Source: Actinostola sp. cb2023 (Eukaryota > Cnidaria > Anthozoa > Actiniaria > Actinostolidae). From it: DNA of 64,000 nt. The notes beneath the pieces were generated by a model. That model was not told where the DNA came from and ran no database searches. It saw nothing but the letters and a program-made list of their open reading frames with translations. Position 1 is the stretch's first letter, and every line of letters begins with the position of its first letter. This document shows, in pieces, positions 33,518 to 45,126 of this stretch. Location: NCBI GenBank assembly GCA_033675265.1, contig JAUJYZ010000118.1, positions 585,501-649,500 of the forward strand, in the 5' to 3' direction. The position numbers and the translations under genes are program-made.

Positions 33518-36500
33518 CTAAACCATCGCCGATATCACGGGATCTGGACACACACACAATGCACTGAAGTCTTCCAAGTTCTTATGGCAGGATGTCTTGG
33601 TGTTGGAAGTGAATGGCTCATAAACCTGCTTCAACAGTGGCCTGAAATAACAACATAAGAAACAAATCTTTGTCATTTGCATTCATCCTTCTTCCTAGCT
33701 TTACAATGCAGTATTTTCAAAACTTTTTTCATTTTTTTTGCTGTGGCAAATTTAATCTTTCCTTCCTGGTCTATCCTTTCTTCTCAATCAACGTCATTTA
33801 AGCCTGGTTTACACTAGCGGCTTAAGCACAAAGCAACATATACGCAGACACAGGACACCATTTATGCAATACAGTGTAGGTGTCCGTGTGACAAATGCAA
33901 GCACCGTTAATGAGCAATGCATTACTGAGTCTGCGTATGTTGCTTGTGCTTATGTCGCTAGTGAGGACTCCTTACTATTAACCTACTTACCAATACTGTT
34001 GGTTGACAATATAGTACTTGTATGGCTTTTTGAAACCATTAAAAGTAGAGGCTGCTGAGGATGTGTATGCACCCATGTTCTTGAAGAACAGCCACTCGCC
34101 AACCTCAACCTGTTAATTAAAAACATTTAGATTGTCACAAAGAATACATTCAACAAACCCAAATGCCCCATTCACACCAACTCCTTGTTTAGTTAAACTG
34201 GGTTTTTCTAGCTTCTATAATCTGAGAGCATCTAATTTCACAACAATCAAACTATTTGGTATTTATACTATGCAACACAAAGGACAGTTTACCAGCAGTT
34301 TTGTGCCAAATGTTGCATGGCGTTTGTAGAGAATTTTCTAAACCTGTTTAGTTAAACCAGTTTAAAACATGTTTTAAGCCTTGGTGTGAACCGGGGCATA
34401 ATCAGTGTCAGTGGATGTTTTACCTTGGGTAAAGCCACATTCTTGGTGATGCAGTCCATGGAGTCACATGTCGGTCCCCAGATGCTGGATGGGTACAAAG
34501 CATCACCACTGCTTTCTTTCAGTGTCTCGGGCTTGACAGTAGCATGGTCAAACACCAAGCAGTTGAAGGAACCATACACTCCATCATTCACATAGTACAT
34601 ATAACCCTAGAATACACAAAATAGAGCATTATTAGTTTGAATATCCTAAAACATGCACACAAAACTCAATAATACTCCTTTTTGAGTTGTTTAAACATTG
34701 CTGTACTCCTTGACAAAGGGTGCATGCAGTATATGGTACTCAGGGTTAGCCTCGAGTCAGTGTAAATTATTCACATACATGTGGTATACCAATGAGAACA
34801 TGAAAAAATGTTGACAGTGAACAATAGAAACATTTGATACTTCCATGGGTTATTACTCTCTGACTGACACCAACCCGGAGTTAATGAAACTGTAATAACA
34901 TTGTAACACTGCGATATAGTTTATATAAAATTTCCCTTACCGTGTGATCTTCTGTTGAGCAGCCAGATGTAGCAAGCTTTTCCTTCTCAGTTTCTTGGAG
35001 CTGGTTAAAGGGGACCACTCGCTTGGCAAACACATTGACAGCTAGGGTAAGAGCAGATGCACTGTAAAAGCGGCCAGGTTCACCAATTATGCGAACTCCA
35101 GAACTGGCAGGGAAATGCTCCTCAAACAATGGGTTCAAAACATTGCACACCTTAAAACATGAAGACAAAATACAGTCAAATGACAAGTTTATAGTACAGG
35201 GCCCGGTTTACTAACTCTGGATTAAAAAAAAACAACAACAACAACTCTGGATTAAAATGAATGGTCTTCCAGGGACCCAGACGGGCATATATCTTAAGAT
35301 CTCAATGTAGATCATTGATTGATCAGTAACCTTACATCTTCAAAGGTAATGGCTGCATCTGTGGTACCAGGAAAGCCACCTCCAATGTCCAACAGCTTGA
35401 AGTGAAATCCAAATTGACCCTAGCAGAAAATCACGTTACATAGTATGTTAGTAGTCCACATTCGGTCAAAACGATGAGTTTAATAATTTCATACTCTAGT
35501 CACTCTTTTTAAATAAAGTGTATTATTATCATTATTATACTTACAGCTAAGTCAAAGACACTACGAGCCGAGAGTACTGCTGTGGCAAATGCACCTGCAT
35601 CATAGCATCCACTGCCAACATGGAAACTACGTAAAGAACAAAGACAGTCAAAATATACAGAGGAATGGTCGTCTCAAAGTCATGTGTCCTACACACACAC
35701 ACATACATTGAAATTGGAATTAAAAAATCCAGACTGCGTCCAAGTGGGGTGCAGAAAATACATTCCATATTTAAAGCACGTAGTAATATAGGATTTTGAG
35801 TCCAATGGATCCCCAAACCCACTGACTCAGGTATAAATTCCCTTGTACAATTTACTTTAGTCAAAGCAAGTACCTCACTCCAACAACATTCAGTCCAAGA
35901 TCCTGTGCAACCTTCAGAAGGTGACGGCACTGTTTCAATGGAGCACCATACTTGAATCCAAGCTGCAGTAATAGTAACAAACAATGAATTGATAATCACA
36001 AGACAAGGCAGTGGATCAAGACTCAAAACAACAAACCTGGCACAAAGACTTGGAGTCATCGGTGCGAATACGCAAGATCAACCTAAAGACAGGCACACAG
36101 TTAGCTGAGGAATCAACATGAAAGTCATAACACTGGTATGGGGTACTTACTTTGAGGTGGGGTACAGCTTCTTAGCTTTGTAAAGTTCTGTTTCATTGTC
36201 GAATGTTGACAGAGAAACGTTGTGCTGAGCTGCAAATCTAAAGCAATAATTGACTGTAATTAATTGATATTGATTCATCAAATTCATCAATATGAATGTG
36301 GGTCAATGAGAAGATGGCTCAGTTTATTAGTAAACAGCTTTAATCATAACAATGTTAATAGAGGGCAAGTTACTATTCATCATTGCCAAACACAGAACAA
36401 TAGTACCAAGTTGATGTTGATGTTTCTATACATTTACTGTATTTTAACAATGCCAACCTTGGAACCATTGTTCGTGGTTACTAAACAGAACTGTGAAGCG

Positions 36501-37957
36501 ATGCATTTACTGTACCTGAAGTGAGATGCTTGCTTGCATGGGTTTGCATACACTATCTTGGATGGTGGTACACCCAAACCCAGAATAGTTTGGATTTCAC
36601 TCTGTGGAATACATGAACAAATTATTGAACAAAATAACGTCAGAGGTTTGAGGAAATACTAAAATCAATATTGATAATCAAATACATCAATATGAATGTG
36701 GGTCGACGAGAAGATGGCTCAGTTTATATAGTAAACAGCTTTAATCACAACAGTGTTAATAGAGGGCAAGTTACTATTCATCATTGCCAATCTTTACTCC
36801 AGACACAGAACAATAGTACCAAGTCAAGGTTGACATTGATGTTGCCATTATGTTTACTGATATCAAATTTACTTACTAACTAAAAATATACTACAAATAA
36901 TGACAAACCTTGCTTGCACAATCAAATCCCAAACCAAGGCCAACCAGCAATTTGAGAATCATAGGATCATCATTGCACTTCATGGCTGAAAAATATATAT
37001 ATACATCAGGAAATTTTAATTATTATTATTTTTTAAAATTTTTTTTTGAAAAACAAACTATAAAAATGATAATAATATAGACAAGAAACTCACCATAAAA
37101 AGGTTCAACCCTTGGAAGTAACTGAACCCACTGAAAGTATAGACAATACAATATTGAGAAATAACAATAAATATTAACAGGTTCCAGACATCTGAGGGTC
37201 AGATGCCAGCCAAACAAGAAGACAAGAAATTCTGTTTCAGATGTGATGCAGCATATTTAAGGCAGTTATGCTTGTGATCAAAATCCAACTTCTCCTTCAG
37301 AATGTGAAGAGCATGAAGAAGAAGTTAGATTTTGACCCCTTCATTTATTTATTAACCCAACCAAATAAAGATCATGCTTTGAGTAGAAGTTAAAAAGACT
37401 ATTTACTATACCTTCTTATGCTTGAGGATCACATCAGCCATGTCTACTATGTAGAAGGCATCATCACAATCCTGTAATACACAATGAACACAGAGTCAAT
37501 ATAATTACATAACACTTGAACACGATATTGTACACCAATATTGAAGAGATCCAGACCAAAATCTAAATTCTCCTGGCGGTTCTTTGAATAGACCTCTTTA
37601 GCTGTAAATTGCCCATTTCAAACCATGTGATGTAAACATGGTGTTCTCTGGAGAATTAGTCCTTTCAATATGAACAAATAAATTTCAGAAATATAAAGGA
37701 ACAAATCTCCAGAGAATATCATGTTTACATCACGTGATTTGAAATGGGCAATTTATATACAAGCTAAAGAGGTCTATTCCAAAAGAGAATTTGGATTTTG
37801 ATCAGAAGTCACAAGCTGTTCTTGCATGGAATCCTGGAATATTAATACATACCTCTCGTTCAAGAGAATGAAGTTTCTCTGAAATAATTTCCTTGTAGGA
37901 AATATTGTCTTTAACAATCTCGATACAGGTATCCATTCCTGTCATGTTCTGCTTCAT
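33518..37957 (-). CDS. ODC1: Ornithine decarboxylase, complete
   Basis: PLP-dependent decarboxylation of ornithine to putrescine, the first committed step of polyamine synthesis in the cytosol. Exons: 37957-37853, 37471-37412, 37130-37094, 36985-36909, 36601-36516, 36237-36151, 36082-36037, 35962-35874, 35626-35545, 35419-35336, 35150-34941, 34606-34424, 34109-33991, 33641-33518; 1389 nt, 462 residues (human 461). The PLP lysine is K70 in PFYAMKCN; also present are [32 protein letters not shown] (D329) and the catalytic C368 in WGPTCDS. The residues lost in antizyme inhibitors are all present, so this should be an active enzyme. The C-terminus ends PVISAMV, like the degradation tail of vertebrate ODC. 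An acceptor at 37985 shows a 5' UTR intron. A minus-strand ATTAAA at 33446 may be the poly(A) signal. Confidence 0.96.
33801..33967. mobile_element. MITE with CACTAGCGxC termini in ODC intron 13
   Basis: ACACTAGCGGCTTAAGCACA pairs with the inverted right end TGTGCTTATGTCGCTAGTG, with further pairing of CATATACGCAGAC and GTCTGCGTATG. The element nearly fills the short intron. Confidence 0.7.
34164..34398. mobile_element. MITE TGCCCCRTTCACACCAA, copy 1, in ODC intron 12
   Basis: TGCCCCATTCACACCAA and TTGGTGTGAACCGGGGCA are inverted ends. A second full copy is at 55168-55419. Confidence 0.75.
36281..36427. repeat. Diverged copy of the ODC-intron duplicated segment
   Basis: It shares CATCAATATGAATGTGGGTC, AGAAGATGGCTCAGTTTAT and AGAGGGCAAGTTACTATTC with 36689-36840 and 38785-38930, but with substitutions and a small deletion. 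Confidence 0.75.
36592..36840. repeat. Source copy of a segment duplicated to 38.7 kb
   Basis: About 240 bp from the first bases of ODC exon 5 through its upstream intron recurs, apparently identically, at 38691-38932. The homology starts within about 10 bp of the exon 5 acceptor, so the copy carries a stranded splice acceptor. Confidence 0.85.
37273..37342. mobile_element. Hairpin element copy 5 (diverged GATCAAAATC family)
   Basis: GTGATCAAAATCCAACTTCT and AGAAGTTAGATTTTGACC form imperfect arms in ODC intron 2. Confidence 0.5.
37547..37826. mobile_element. Hairpin element copy 4, interrupted by another MITE
   Basis: The left arm (CCAAAATCTAAATTCTCC) and right arm (GAGAATTTGGATTTTGATC, then TGTTCTTGCA) belong to the GATCAAAATC family. 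They are separated by the 188-bp insert described next, in ODC intron 1. Confidence 0.75.
37589..37776. mobile_element. Nested MITE with TAGACCTCTTTAGC termini
   Basis: TAGACCTCTTTAGC..TAAATTGCCCATTTC is inverted at GAAATGGGCAATTTA..GCTAAAGAGGTCTA, with a long inner pair (GATGTAAACATG/CATGTTTACATC, TCTCTGGAGA/TCTCCAGAGA). Removing it rejoins the host hairpin at TTTGAA|TTCCAAA, exactly as in intact copies. Confidence 0.8.
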
Positions 37958-38489
37958 CTTCAAAGGTATGGTATGTCAGTGGGGCTGAAATAAACAAACA
38001 ATATGAATACTTTGCTAGCAATACACCACTCCATGGTTCTGTTGAGTATACCCATGTACAATGGTACCAAGTCAAGGTTGGTCTTGTGCAAATACAATAA
38101 TAAATTGAACGAAAGCACAAGGCCAACCTCAACTTGATATGTTCATGAGTACTGAACAGAACCGTGAAGTGTTGTATTCTATAATGCAATAATTAGTCGT
38201 CTAAAAATGAGATTCGTTCTTTGTCTTTGGCTTCAAACCGCCAACTGGGTTCTACAGCGCATGCGCCCTGTGCCGGCTGCTAAGATTAATTACCGAAGGC
38301 TCTGATCAACATGAGACAAACAAATATTGCTCAAAACAACTCAAATCTTCACATGTTGAGCTAAATGATGAAATAATGGGGATCAAAGCAAAATGCGAGA
38401 AGTTAGAAGATAAATATGCTATCAATATCGCACATGAGTATCGCACAACTGACACAAGAATGAAATCTAAACGAAGTCACAATGTCTTC

Positions 38490-39197
38490 TATACTTTGTA
38501 CCGCCGTAATTGTGTGTTGTGGTAAGCTTATAACACTGATAGATAAAAAAATTAAACAAAAAAAAAAAAAAAAAAAAAAAACACTGATAGATCTTTATTT
38601 TGCTGAGTTTTGAAATTGTTGTAAGTAAATCACTGATTTGAATGCCCAGAATCGGCAGGAAATATGGTGCATGTTTGAGTCACTCTGATTTCACTCTGTG
38701 GAATACATGAACAAATTATTGAACAAAATAACGTCAGAGGTTTGAGGAAATACTAAAATCAATATTGATAATCAAATACATCAATATGAATGTGGGTCGA
38801 CGAGAAGATGGCTCAGTTTATATAGTAAACAGCTTTAATCACAACAGTGTTAATAGAGGGCAAGTTACTATTCATCATTGCCAATCTTTACTCCAGACAC
38901 AGAACAATAGTACCAAGTCAAGGTTGACATTTCTTCTATACTTTGTACCGCCGTAATTGTGTGTTGTGGTAAGCTTATAACACTGATAGATAAAAAAAAA
39001 ATAAAAAAATAAAATAAAATAAAAAACCACTGATAGATCTTTATTTTGCTGAGTTTTGAAATTGTTGTAAGTAAATCACTGATTTGAATGCCCAGAATCG
39101 GCAGGAAATATGGTGCATGTTTGAGTCACTCTGATTTCACTCTGTGGAATACATGAACAAATTATTGAACAAAATAACGTCAGAGGTTTGAGGAAAC
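38490..39197. repeat. Tandem ~440-bp segmental duplication upstream of ODC
   Basis: TCTTCTATACTTTGTACCGC through GTCAGAGGTTTGAGGAAA occurs at 38490-38750 and again at 38932-39197. The first unit also carries the ODC intron 4 copy (38691-38932). Each unit has an A-rich tract of different composition at the same place (38546-38580 and 38990-39027), flanked by CACTGATAGAT repeats. Confidence 0.85.
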
Positions 39198-40235
39198 CAT
39201 ATTGGATCACGCTGCGATGTCTAGTTCATAGAGATATGAATTTATCAATCCAGTACTAGTACTGTAAAGGGTTTAGAGATCTTTAGAACTTAAAACGAAT
39301 CGAAGTGAGTTGATACACGCAGCCAGGGAAGAGAACAGTTGTAAGGTTTTCAGCCAACCGATAACCGTCGAGGTAAACCCATATTTACACTTCATCCAAA
39401 CATTGTTTAATCACTCTGCGATGTCTAGTTTATGTATACGGTATTTGTATTTGTATGGATATATTTATGGTAACAAATGAACTATGTCGTTGTCATTCAT
39501 GATTCGCTGAGTTTGTGAAATCGCAGTACTGAAATTGCAAGGAAAGCATGTTCTATCGAGCTCGAGTCACGCAACGACGATCAACCAAACACTGTTTTAA
39601 TCGCACTATAAGATATCTATATTTAGTTCAAATAGGCTACATTTCATTTAGAAGCCTGACTTCACGCTAGAAGAGCGTCTAGTTATTATTACAAGTGTGT
39701 GGTAAATCTATAATGAAGACATTGTTGTGGTCTTAGGGATTTTGTGGTTGAGATATTGTATACATGTATGAATACGAAAGGTGCAAGCAAATTTTATGCT
39801 TTCTCATAATGAAGGCCAAAATATCTCTGTCAGCTAAGTCAGTTTGAGAGCAAATAATACATATGGAATAACTAAGCCTTTAAAGGATAACCAGATCAAT
39901 AATTCATGTTTGACAAATTTATGATCTAAACTTTGTTTATAATAATTGAAGGGGCTGGAACGAAAACGGCTAAAGGATGGTGCCTACTAATGGCGACCCA
40001 ATTTTGTTTGGAAATTTCCATATAAAACTTGTTGATCATCATTAAAGCTATTGATTTGTGTAAATAAATTTGGGGGTATTCATGCATGTAATGGTGATAA
40101 TTAATGATGAACATCGTAAATAACCGCTGACCAGCAATTTTCAACATTTACATTGAAATATTTCTTTAGTACTGTAAATTCATAAAAAAATTCCATAAAC
40201 ACAGTTTTTCGACTCACAATTAGAAAGTTCTTTAA

Positions 40236-41216
40236 CCCTTTGACACCCAGAGATTTTTGAGTTTTTTAGCGATTTTCTGGACCTAATCACGTCATAGGAA
40301 ATTTCGATTCCATATAAGGGGTTTCCATGGAAATCTTGACAGTTCTGAAAGCCCACGGGCTCAGGTTCTGATGTAATCTTTCTCTTGTCATGGATCGCCA
40401 CGAGGGACAGGAGTTCGTAGCTGCTAGGAGTGGACTATTTTGCATTTTTAGAGTGTTTATAGCCATTATTCACCACAGAAGCCCCCAGGACAGCATCATT
40501 AAGCTTGACTGGTGTGGTAGAGACCATTCTCCTGGAAGAACTCAGGAGGAAGATACGAATTCACGAACACATTTCGGCAGCTCGTTGAGATTTTCCAAAA
40601 TGGCGGACTCAAAGTGAAATCGTCTCTCTGGTCTTTCTGTGGTGAATTCCAGGACCTACAAAGGCATTTTTGGCGACTTTGGACTTGTAAAGAATGCAAC
40701 CGGTGCAATATTTTGCCTGTAGGACCGAGTGGCTCGACACTCATATATATTCTTAAAAAACAGAGATTCGGGGAGATCTATGCCGAAATTCCCGGATGTT
40801 TCCCGGCATCCTTTTCGGGCGTGCAGAAGGAAAACACGTGTTAGAGAAAGTGGTCCCTAAGGAAATGGCTATTGTTCTGCAAGCTAAGGAAGAGAGAGTG
40901 AAAAATTCATGACTATATCAAGAAGAGAGATGGAAGTTTGCCGAGAAAGTGGCGTTTTGTTTCGGAAGGATGTATTTTGGAAGAAAATCCAAGTCAAATG
41001 TCGTTCATTTTCGAGGTGTAAAATTGCGTCAAAAACGCGCATTTTTGATTTCTATGAAAAATAAATTGAACTAGTGCCCAGAAATCGGACCTGTAAGTCA
41101 GTTTACTTGAAGTTAAAATTTGAAGAGTTATCTAGTTGTCACTAAAAACTGGTCAGGATTTTTAAAAGCAGTATCGATTTTTACGGGCGGTTTCGGGCGC
41201 CGTGGGAGTCAAAGGG
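40236..41216. mobile_element. TTAA-flanked non-autonomous element 1 (piggyBac-like)
   Basis: The element runs from CCCTTTGACACCCAGAG to GGGAGTCAAAGGG, with TTAA immediately outside (40232-40235 and 41217-41220). TTAA target duplications and CCC..GGG termini are hallmarks of piggyBac transposons. No transposase frame is visible; short open frames do not resemble one. Confidence 0.75.
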
Positions 41217-41220
41217 TTAA

Positions 41221-42176
41221 CCCATTGACTCCTACACCGGCCGAAACCGGCCGTAAACATCGATACTGCTTTGAAAAATTCTAACTTTCTGAATTTTCGT
41301 AACATCGATCTCATGGCCAGTTATTAGTGATAACTAGATAACTCTTCAAATTTTAACCTCAAGTAAACTGACTTTTCAGGTTCGATTTCTGAGCATTAGT
41401 TCAATTTATTTTTCATAGAAATCAACACCTCGAAAATGAACGACATTTGACTTGGATTTTCTTCCAAAATACATCCTTGCAAAACAAAACGCCACTTTCT
41501 CGGCAAACTTCCATCCCTCTTCTTCATATAGCCATGAATTTTTCCCTCTCTCTTCCTTAACTCGCCGAACAATAGCCATTTCCTTAGGACCACTTTCGCT
41601 AACACGTGTTAGTCCTTCTGCACGCCCGAAAAGGATGCCGGGAACATCCGGGAATTTTCGACAGCAAGTATCCCGCCTTTCCGTTTTTTTAGAGTTTATA
41701 GAGTGCCAAGCCACTCGGTCCTACATGCAAAATATTGCACCGGTTGCATTCTTTACAAGTCCAAAGTCGCCAAAAATGCCTTTGTAGGTCCTGGAATCAC
41801 CACAGAACAACCAGAGAGACGATTTCACAGTTGAGTCCACCATTTTGAAAATCGTTTCTCGCTGATGGGTTCTTTCAGCAGAACGGTCTCTACCACACCA
41901 GTCAAGCTTAATGATGCTGTCCTGGGGGCTTCTGTGGTGAATAATGGCTATAAACACTCTAAAAATGCAAAATTGGCCTCTTCAAAGTAGTGAACACCAC
42001 TAGCCCCAATGAGCTCCCAAGAAGAAAGACAGCACATGTTTAAACGCGAGCCCACGGGCATTCAGAACTGTCAAAATTTCTATGGAAACCGGCCTTATAT
42101 GGAATCGAAATTTCCTGTGGCGTGATTAGGTCCAGAAAATTGTTAAAAAACTCAAAATAGCTCAGGAGCGAATGGG
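41221..42176. mobile_element. TTAA-flanked element 2, inverted copy of element 1
   Basis: It starts CCCATTGACTCCTACACCGG after the shared TTAA (41217-41220) and ends GGAGCGAATGGG before TTAA (42177-42180). Its body is the reverse complement of element 1 with scattered substitutions and indels. Matched blocks include TAAACTGACTT near 41370 versus 41100, CACGTGTTAG near 41604 versus 40837, and GCTTAATGATGCTGTCCTGG near 41907 versus 40487. Confidence 0.8.
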
Positions 42177-43178
42177 TTAAAGAGAAAAGGAAAAAGAGAA
42201 GGTTTTCCCATGAATCAATTTATTTATAGCTATGTTTTCCTCTGTTACCGCTTCTATGGAATACTGTCAAAAAGTACATTTTCGTAAAAACCTATATTCC
42301 ATGTCAATTATTTTTTGGATATTTTTTTAATGCAAATTCCTTAAACCTCATTGAAAATATTAAGAAGAAGAAAAAATGGGGTATCCATGCATTTTAAAAA
42401 GTTATTGTCGTCAAAAGTTATATATTCTATCAATTTGAAAGCCGCGATAGACACATTTTCCCCAGCCCTCTCCTAGTAAGTCACTATTGTCATCGTTGAT
42501 CTTGTGGTTCGCAACTCGTGTTTTTGGCAAACTTCTTCAAGAAATATTGGCTAATATGAGAGGAAATAGGACTTTTCCTCGTTTAGAGTGCTTTATAAAA
42601 TGTTTATCTTCACTTCACGTCAATCATTAGTCGATAATACGAAAGGAAACATTGAAATTCTTCGTTGAAATGATCGCGAACAACGTGCAAGTAAACTTAG
42701 TTAACATCAAAATGCAAATTTCAGTGGAAAAGAACTTTTCCACATATTCATTGCACATTTGTGAACTGTTCTGGTAAGTAATGAATACAAATAAATATAT
42801 TTATTAGCTTGTCAGTTTTGTCTTGTTTTTATTGAATATTGTGTTGTTTATCGACTCGGTCAACGTTTTGCAAATGATTGATCAAACTTTGAAGACATTC
42901 ATGGCTTTCCTTAACTTGATTATTATTATATGAAACGATCTGCATATCAGGTGAATTAATTTTCGATATGTAGTGCCGAAAATGGAATAGTTTATACAAA
43001 AGTAAGTTGCTTAAATTAGGATGCCTTGAACTATCCGATTGATCCCGGGCAACAATGACAATATTGTGCTCTGAAAGTTAGCAAGACTGTTTAGGGAATC
43101 TATACTTATCGTTTGATTATTTATAGAAAATTGACATGTATTAACTCTTTCTTCGGTGAATTTAGGCACCGACCTTAA

Positions 43179-43432
43179 AGGAGCACTCTCACAGGTAATG
43201 CATTGCGCGCCTTTTAATTGTTTACATACGGGATACTACTTAGATTTGACAAGGACGCACGTGAAAAGTTCGCCTGTCGAATTCCGATACGGATCAGCAA
43301 TGGCAAGTCTGGAGTTCTCCAGAGAAACTCTTCCTTCTCATGTGGTAAGTAGAAATCTGCCATTTTCGTATGATACGAAAATGGCGCTGAGGGGTTCAAG
43401 GCGCGCAATGCATTATCTGTGAGAGTGCTCCT
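43179..43432. mobile_element. ~254-bp TTAA-flanked MITE
   Basis: Between TTAA at 43175-43178 and TTAA at 43433-43436 the ends AGGAGCACTCTCACAG and CTGTGAGAGTGCTCCT are exactly inverted, then TAATGCATTGCGCGCC pairs with GGCGCGCAATGCATTA. It is a separate family from the 40.2-kb elements. Confidence 0.85.
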
Positions 43433-43956
43433 TTAAATGACTTTTTGATGATTTTTTTAAACTTCTCTCGAAACAGTCTAAATTTGCATTACAGTAACAG
43501 GCTCATTTATACCTAAATAGCAACTAGAGTACAATCACTTAAACCATGCAACATAAATAGTACTATTTAGTACTAAATACTGATATTTCTATTGTTTAAT
43601 TAGTACTATTTATTTATAACAATATATAATATACTTGCACATACTTGTCATCAATTGCATAATCACATTAACTGAAATTCGATTATACAAGCAAAACTGT
43701 AAAAACAATCAAGAGAGCTTCCACTAGGTATATTTTAGTTTATAATTAAATATCAAGCGCTTTGTTTAGCGTCTTCATTCGAAGTTTAGTTTAATTTTAG
43801 CCTCTACTTGATTTACACTGCCGCACATGTCTGCGAGTTGTTCGTAGTGTACGCCATTTACGCCACAACCCACAATTTAATGTAAGCTTTAGGAATCACC
43901 GATTATTTTGACATAGTTAAACCATCAATCGATAGCTTTTTCTCGAGTAAAACTCA

Positions 43957-44275
43957 CCTAAAATCAATCCTGTTTAATACTCCCTTAGCAAGACGTCAGC
44001 TAGGTTCAGTATCCACGTTGAAGTCAAATTCGAACTTCTTCTTCTTAAGAAGTTGATCTACGTCAGGATACTTTGTGAATTTTAGAGAGGTGTGGGACTG
44101 TAAAAGAAAGAACATTTCAAGTGATCGTGGAGCTTTCTGTTGCAGTGAGAATGGCTAATTTGGCAAGAGTGCGAAGACAAAAGAGAACGAGACAACGTGG
44201 TCCGTGGTGATGGTACTCGATGACGATGTTCTCGCACTAATTTGTGAAAAATCTCATCGAAATTCACTTACTTCA
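43957..44275 (-). other. Candidate 5' untranslated exons of ODC
   Basis: Strong minus-strand donors occur at 43956 (GATTTTAG|GTGAGTTTT) and near 44274 (GGTTGAA|GTAAGTGAA). Splicing from either to the acceptor at 37985 would give ODC a ~6-kb first intron, as in other animals with 5' UTR introns in this gene. There is no transcript evidence. Confidence 0.35.
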
Positions 44276-44469
44276 ACCACCCTTGAAGAGAAGCAGCACG
44301 CGATAACCTTTGAACGAGAAATGTTGACGAAATAAGTGGAAAAAGTAAGGGTTTATTGTAAGAAGATGCTAGTCTTCTTCATCACCCAACGACACACGAA
44401 AATCCAAGATGTCCGTCTAGTTTGTGGACGAGTTTGATGGGGCGCCCACAAGCATGGACTTTCTCTTCG

Positions 44470-44530
44470 CTGATTGGTTGAATTAGGCACGTGATTGGTT
44501 CAATGACGTAATAAAACACAGGGATCCCAT
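44470..44530 (-). promoter_or_regulatory. Promoter-like cluster: CCAAT boxes, E-box, CRE-like site
   Basis: GATTGG (inverted CCAAT) at about 44471 and 44493, CACGTG at 44488-44493 and TGACGTAA at 44504-44511 lie just upstream of the candidate 5' exons. E-boxes and CREs drive ODC in vertebrates, so assignment to ODC is plausible but inferred. Confidence 0.4.
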
Positions 44531-44724
44531 ATTTTAAAGGTCTATTTGTACTGGCTAAGTTTCGATAAAAAACATTTCCTCCCTGTTACGTTTTTCACTT
44601 TTTAGTCGCTTTATGTTAGTACGTGTAGAGCAGCATATAGTAATACCATCAAATCCATGTACTTTTGAAACGTTTAATCCACTCAAAAGTTTCTCAACAT
44701 CATGTATAAAGTTCAGTCCTGTTA

Positions 44725-44815
44725 GCCTGCGTAGCTGGCTCTTTCGGGAAAGGGGTGGGGAGGGGAGGAGAAGGGAAGGGGAGGCCGAAAGGCCGAAAGG
44801 GCCAGCTACGCAGGC
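44725..44815. mobile_element. 91-bp TA-flanked MITE (GCCTGCGTAGCTGGC)
   Basis: GCCTGCGTAGCTGGCTCTTTC and the inverted CCGAAAGGGCCAGCTACGC plus AGGC surround a purine-rich G/A centre. TA flanks both ends. Confidence 0.8.
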
Positions 44816-45043
44816 TAAGTCCTGTTATATTTTTTAATCCACCAAAATCCATTTGTTCAACAAGCCAGCAGCTCAATAAACTAAAATAAACCTAAAGAAA
44901 TCGAGTGGATTTATAGCTAGCAAATCGATTATAGTTATAGTTTCACTTATATAAAAACTCTTGTTAAATATTATTGGATTATATACTCATGTACACTATA
45001 TTTGTACCAAAGTACCAATAAATAAACGTTATTATTATTATTA

Positions 45044-45126
45044 TTATAAAACGAGAGACCGTGTTTTATCGGCAGCCGTAGGCGAGGATCTATATGGCCG
45101 ATAAAACACGGGCTCGAGTTTTATAA
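45044..45126. mobile_element. Short hairpin MITE (TTATAAAACxxGAG ends)
   Basis: CCGTGTTTTATCGGC and GCCGATAAAACACGG form arms with outer TTATAAAAC and GTTTTATAA. Confidence 0.7.

Noticed and set aside
33518..37957. Antizyme inhibitor instead of ODC
   Set aside because: The PLP lysine, the catalytic Cys and Asp motifs ([26 protein letters not shown]) are all intact; antizyme inhibitors lose some of these.
40390..42000. Transposase coding frames inside the TTAA elements
   Set aside because: The longest frames are about 75-110 codons, appear in mirrored positions in both copies only by virtue of the inversion, and show no DDE-type motifs.
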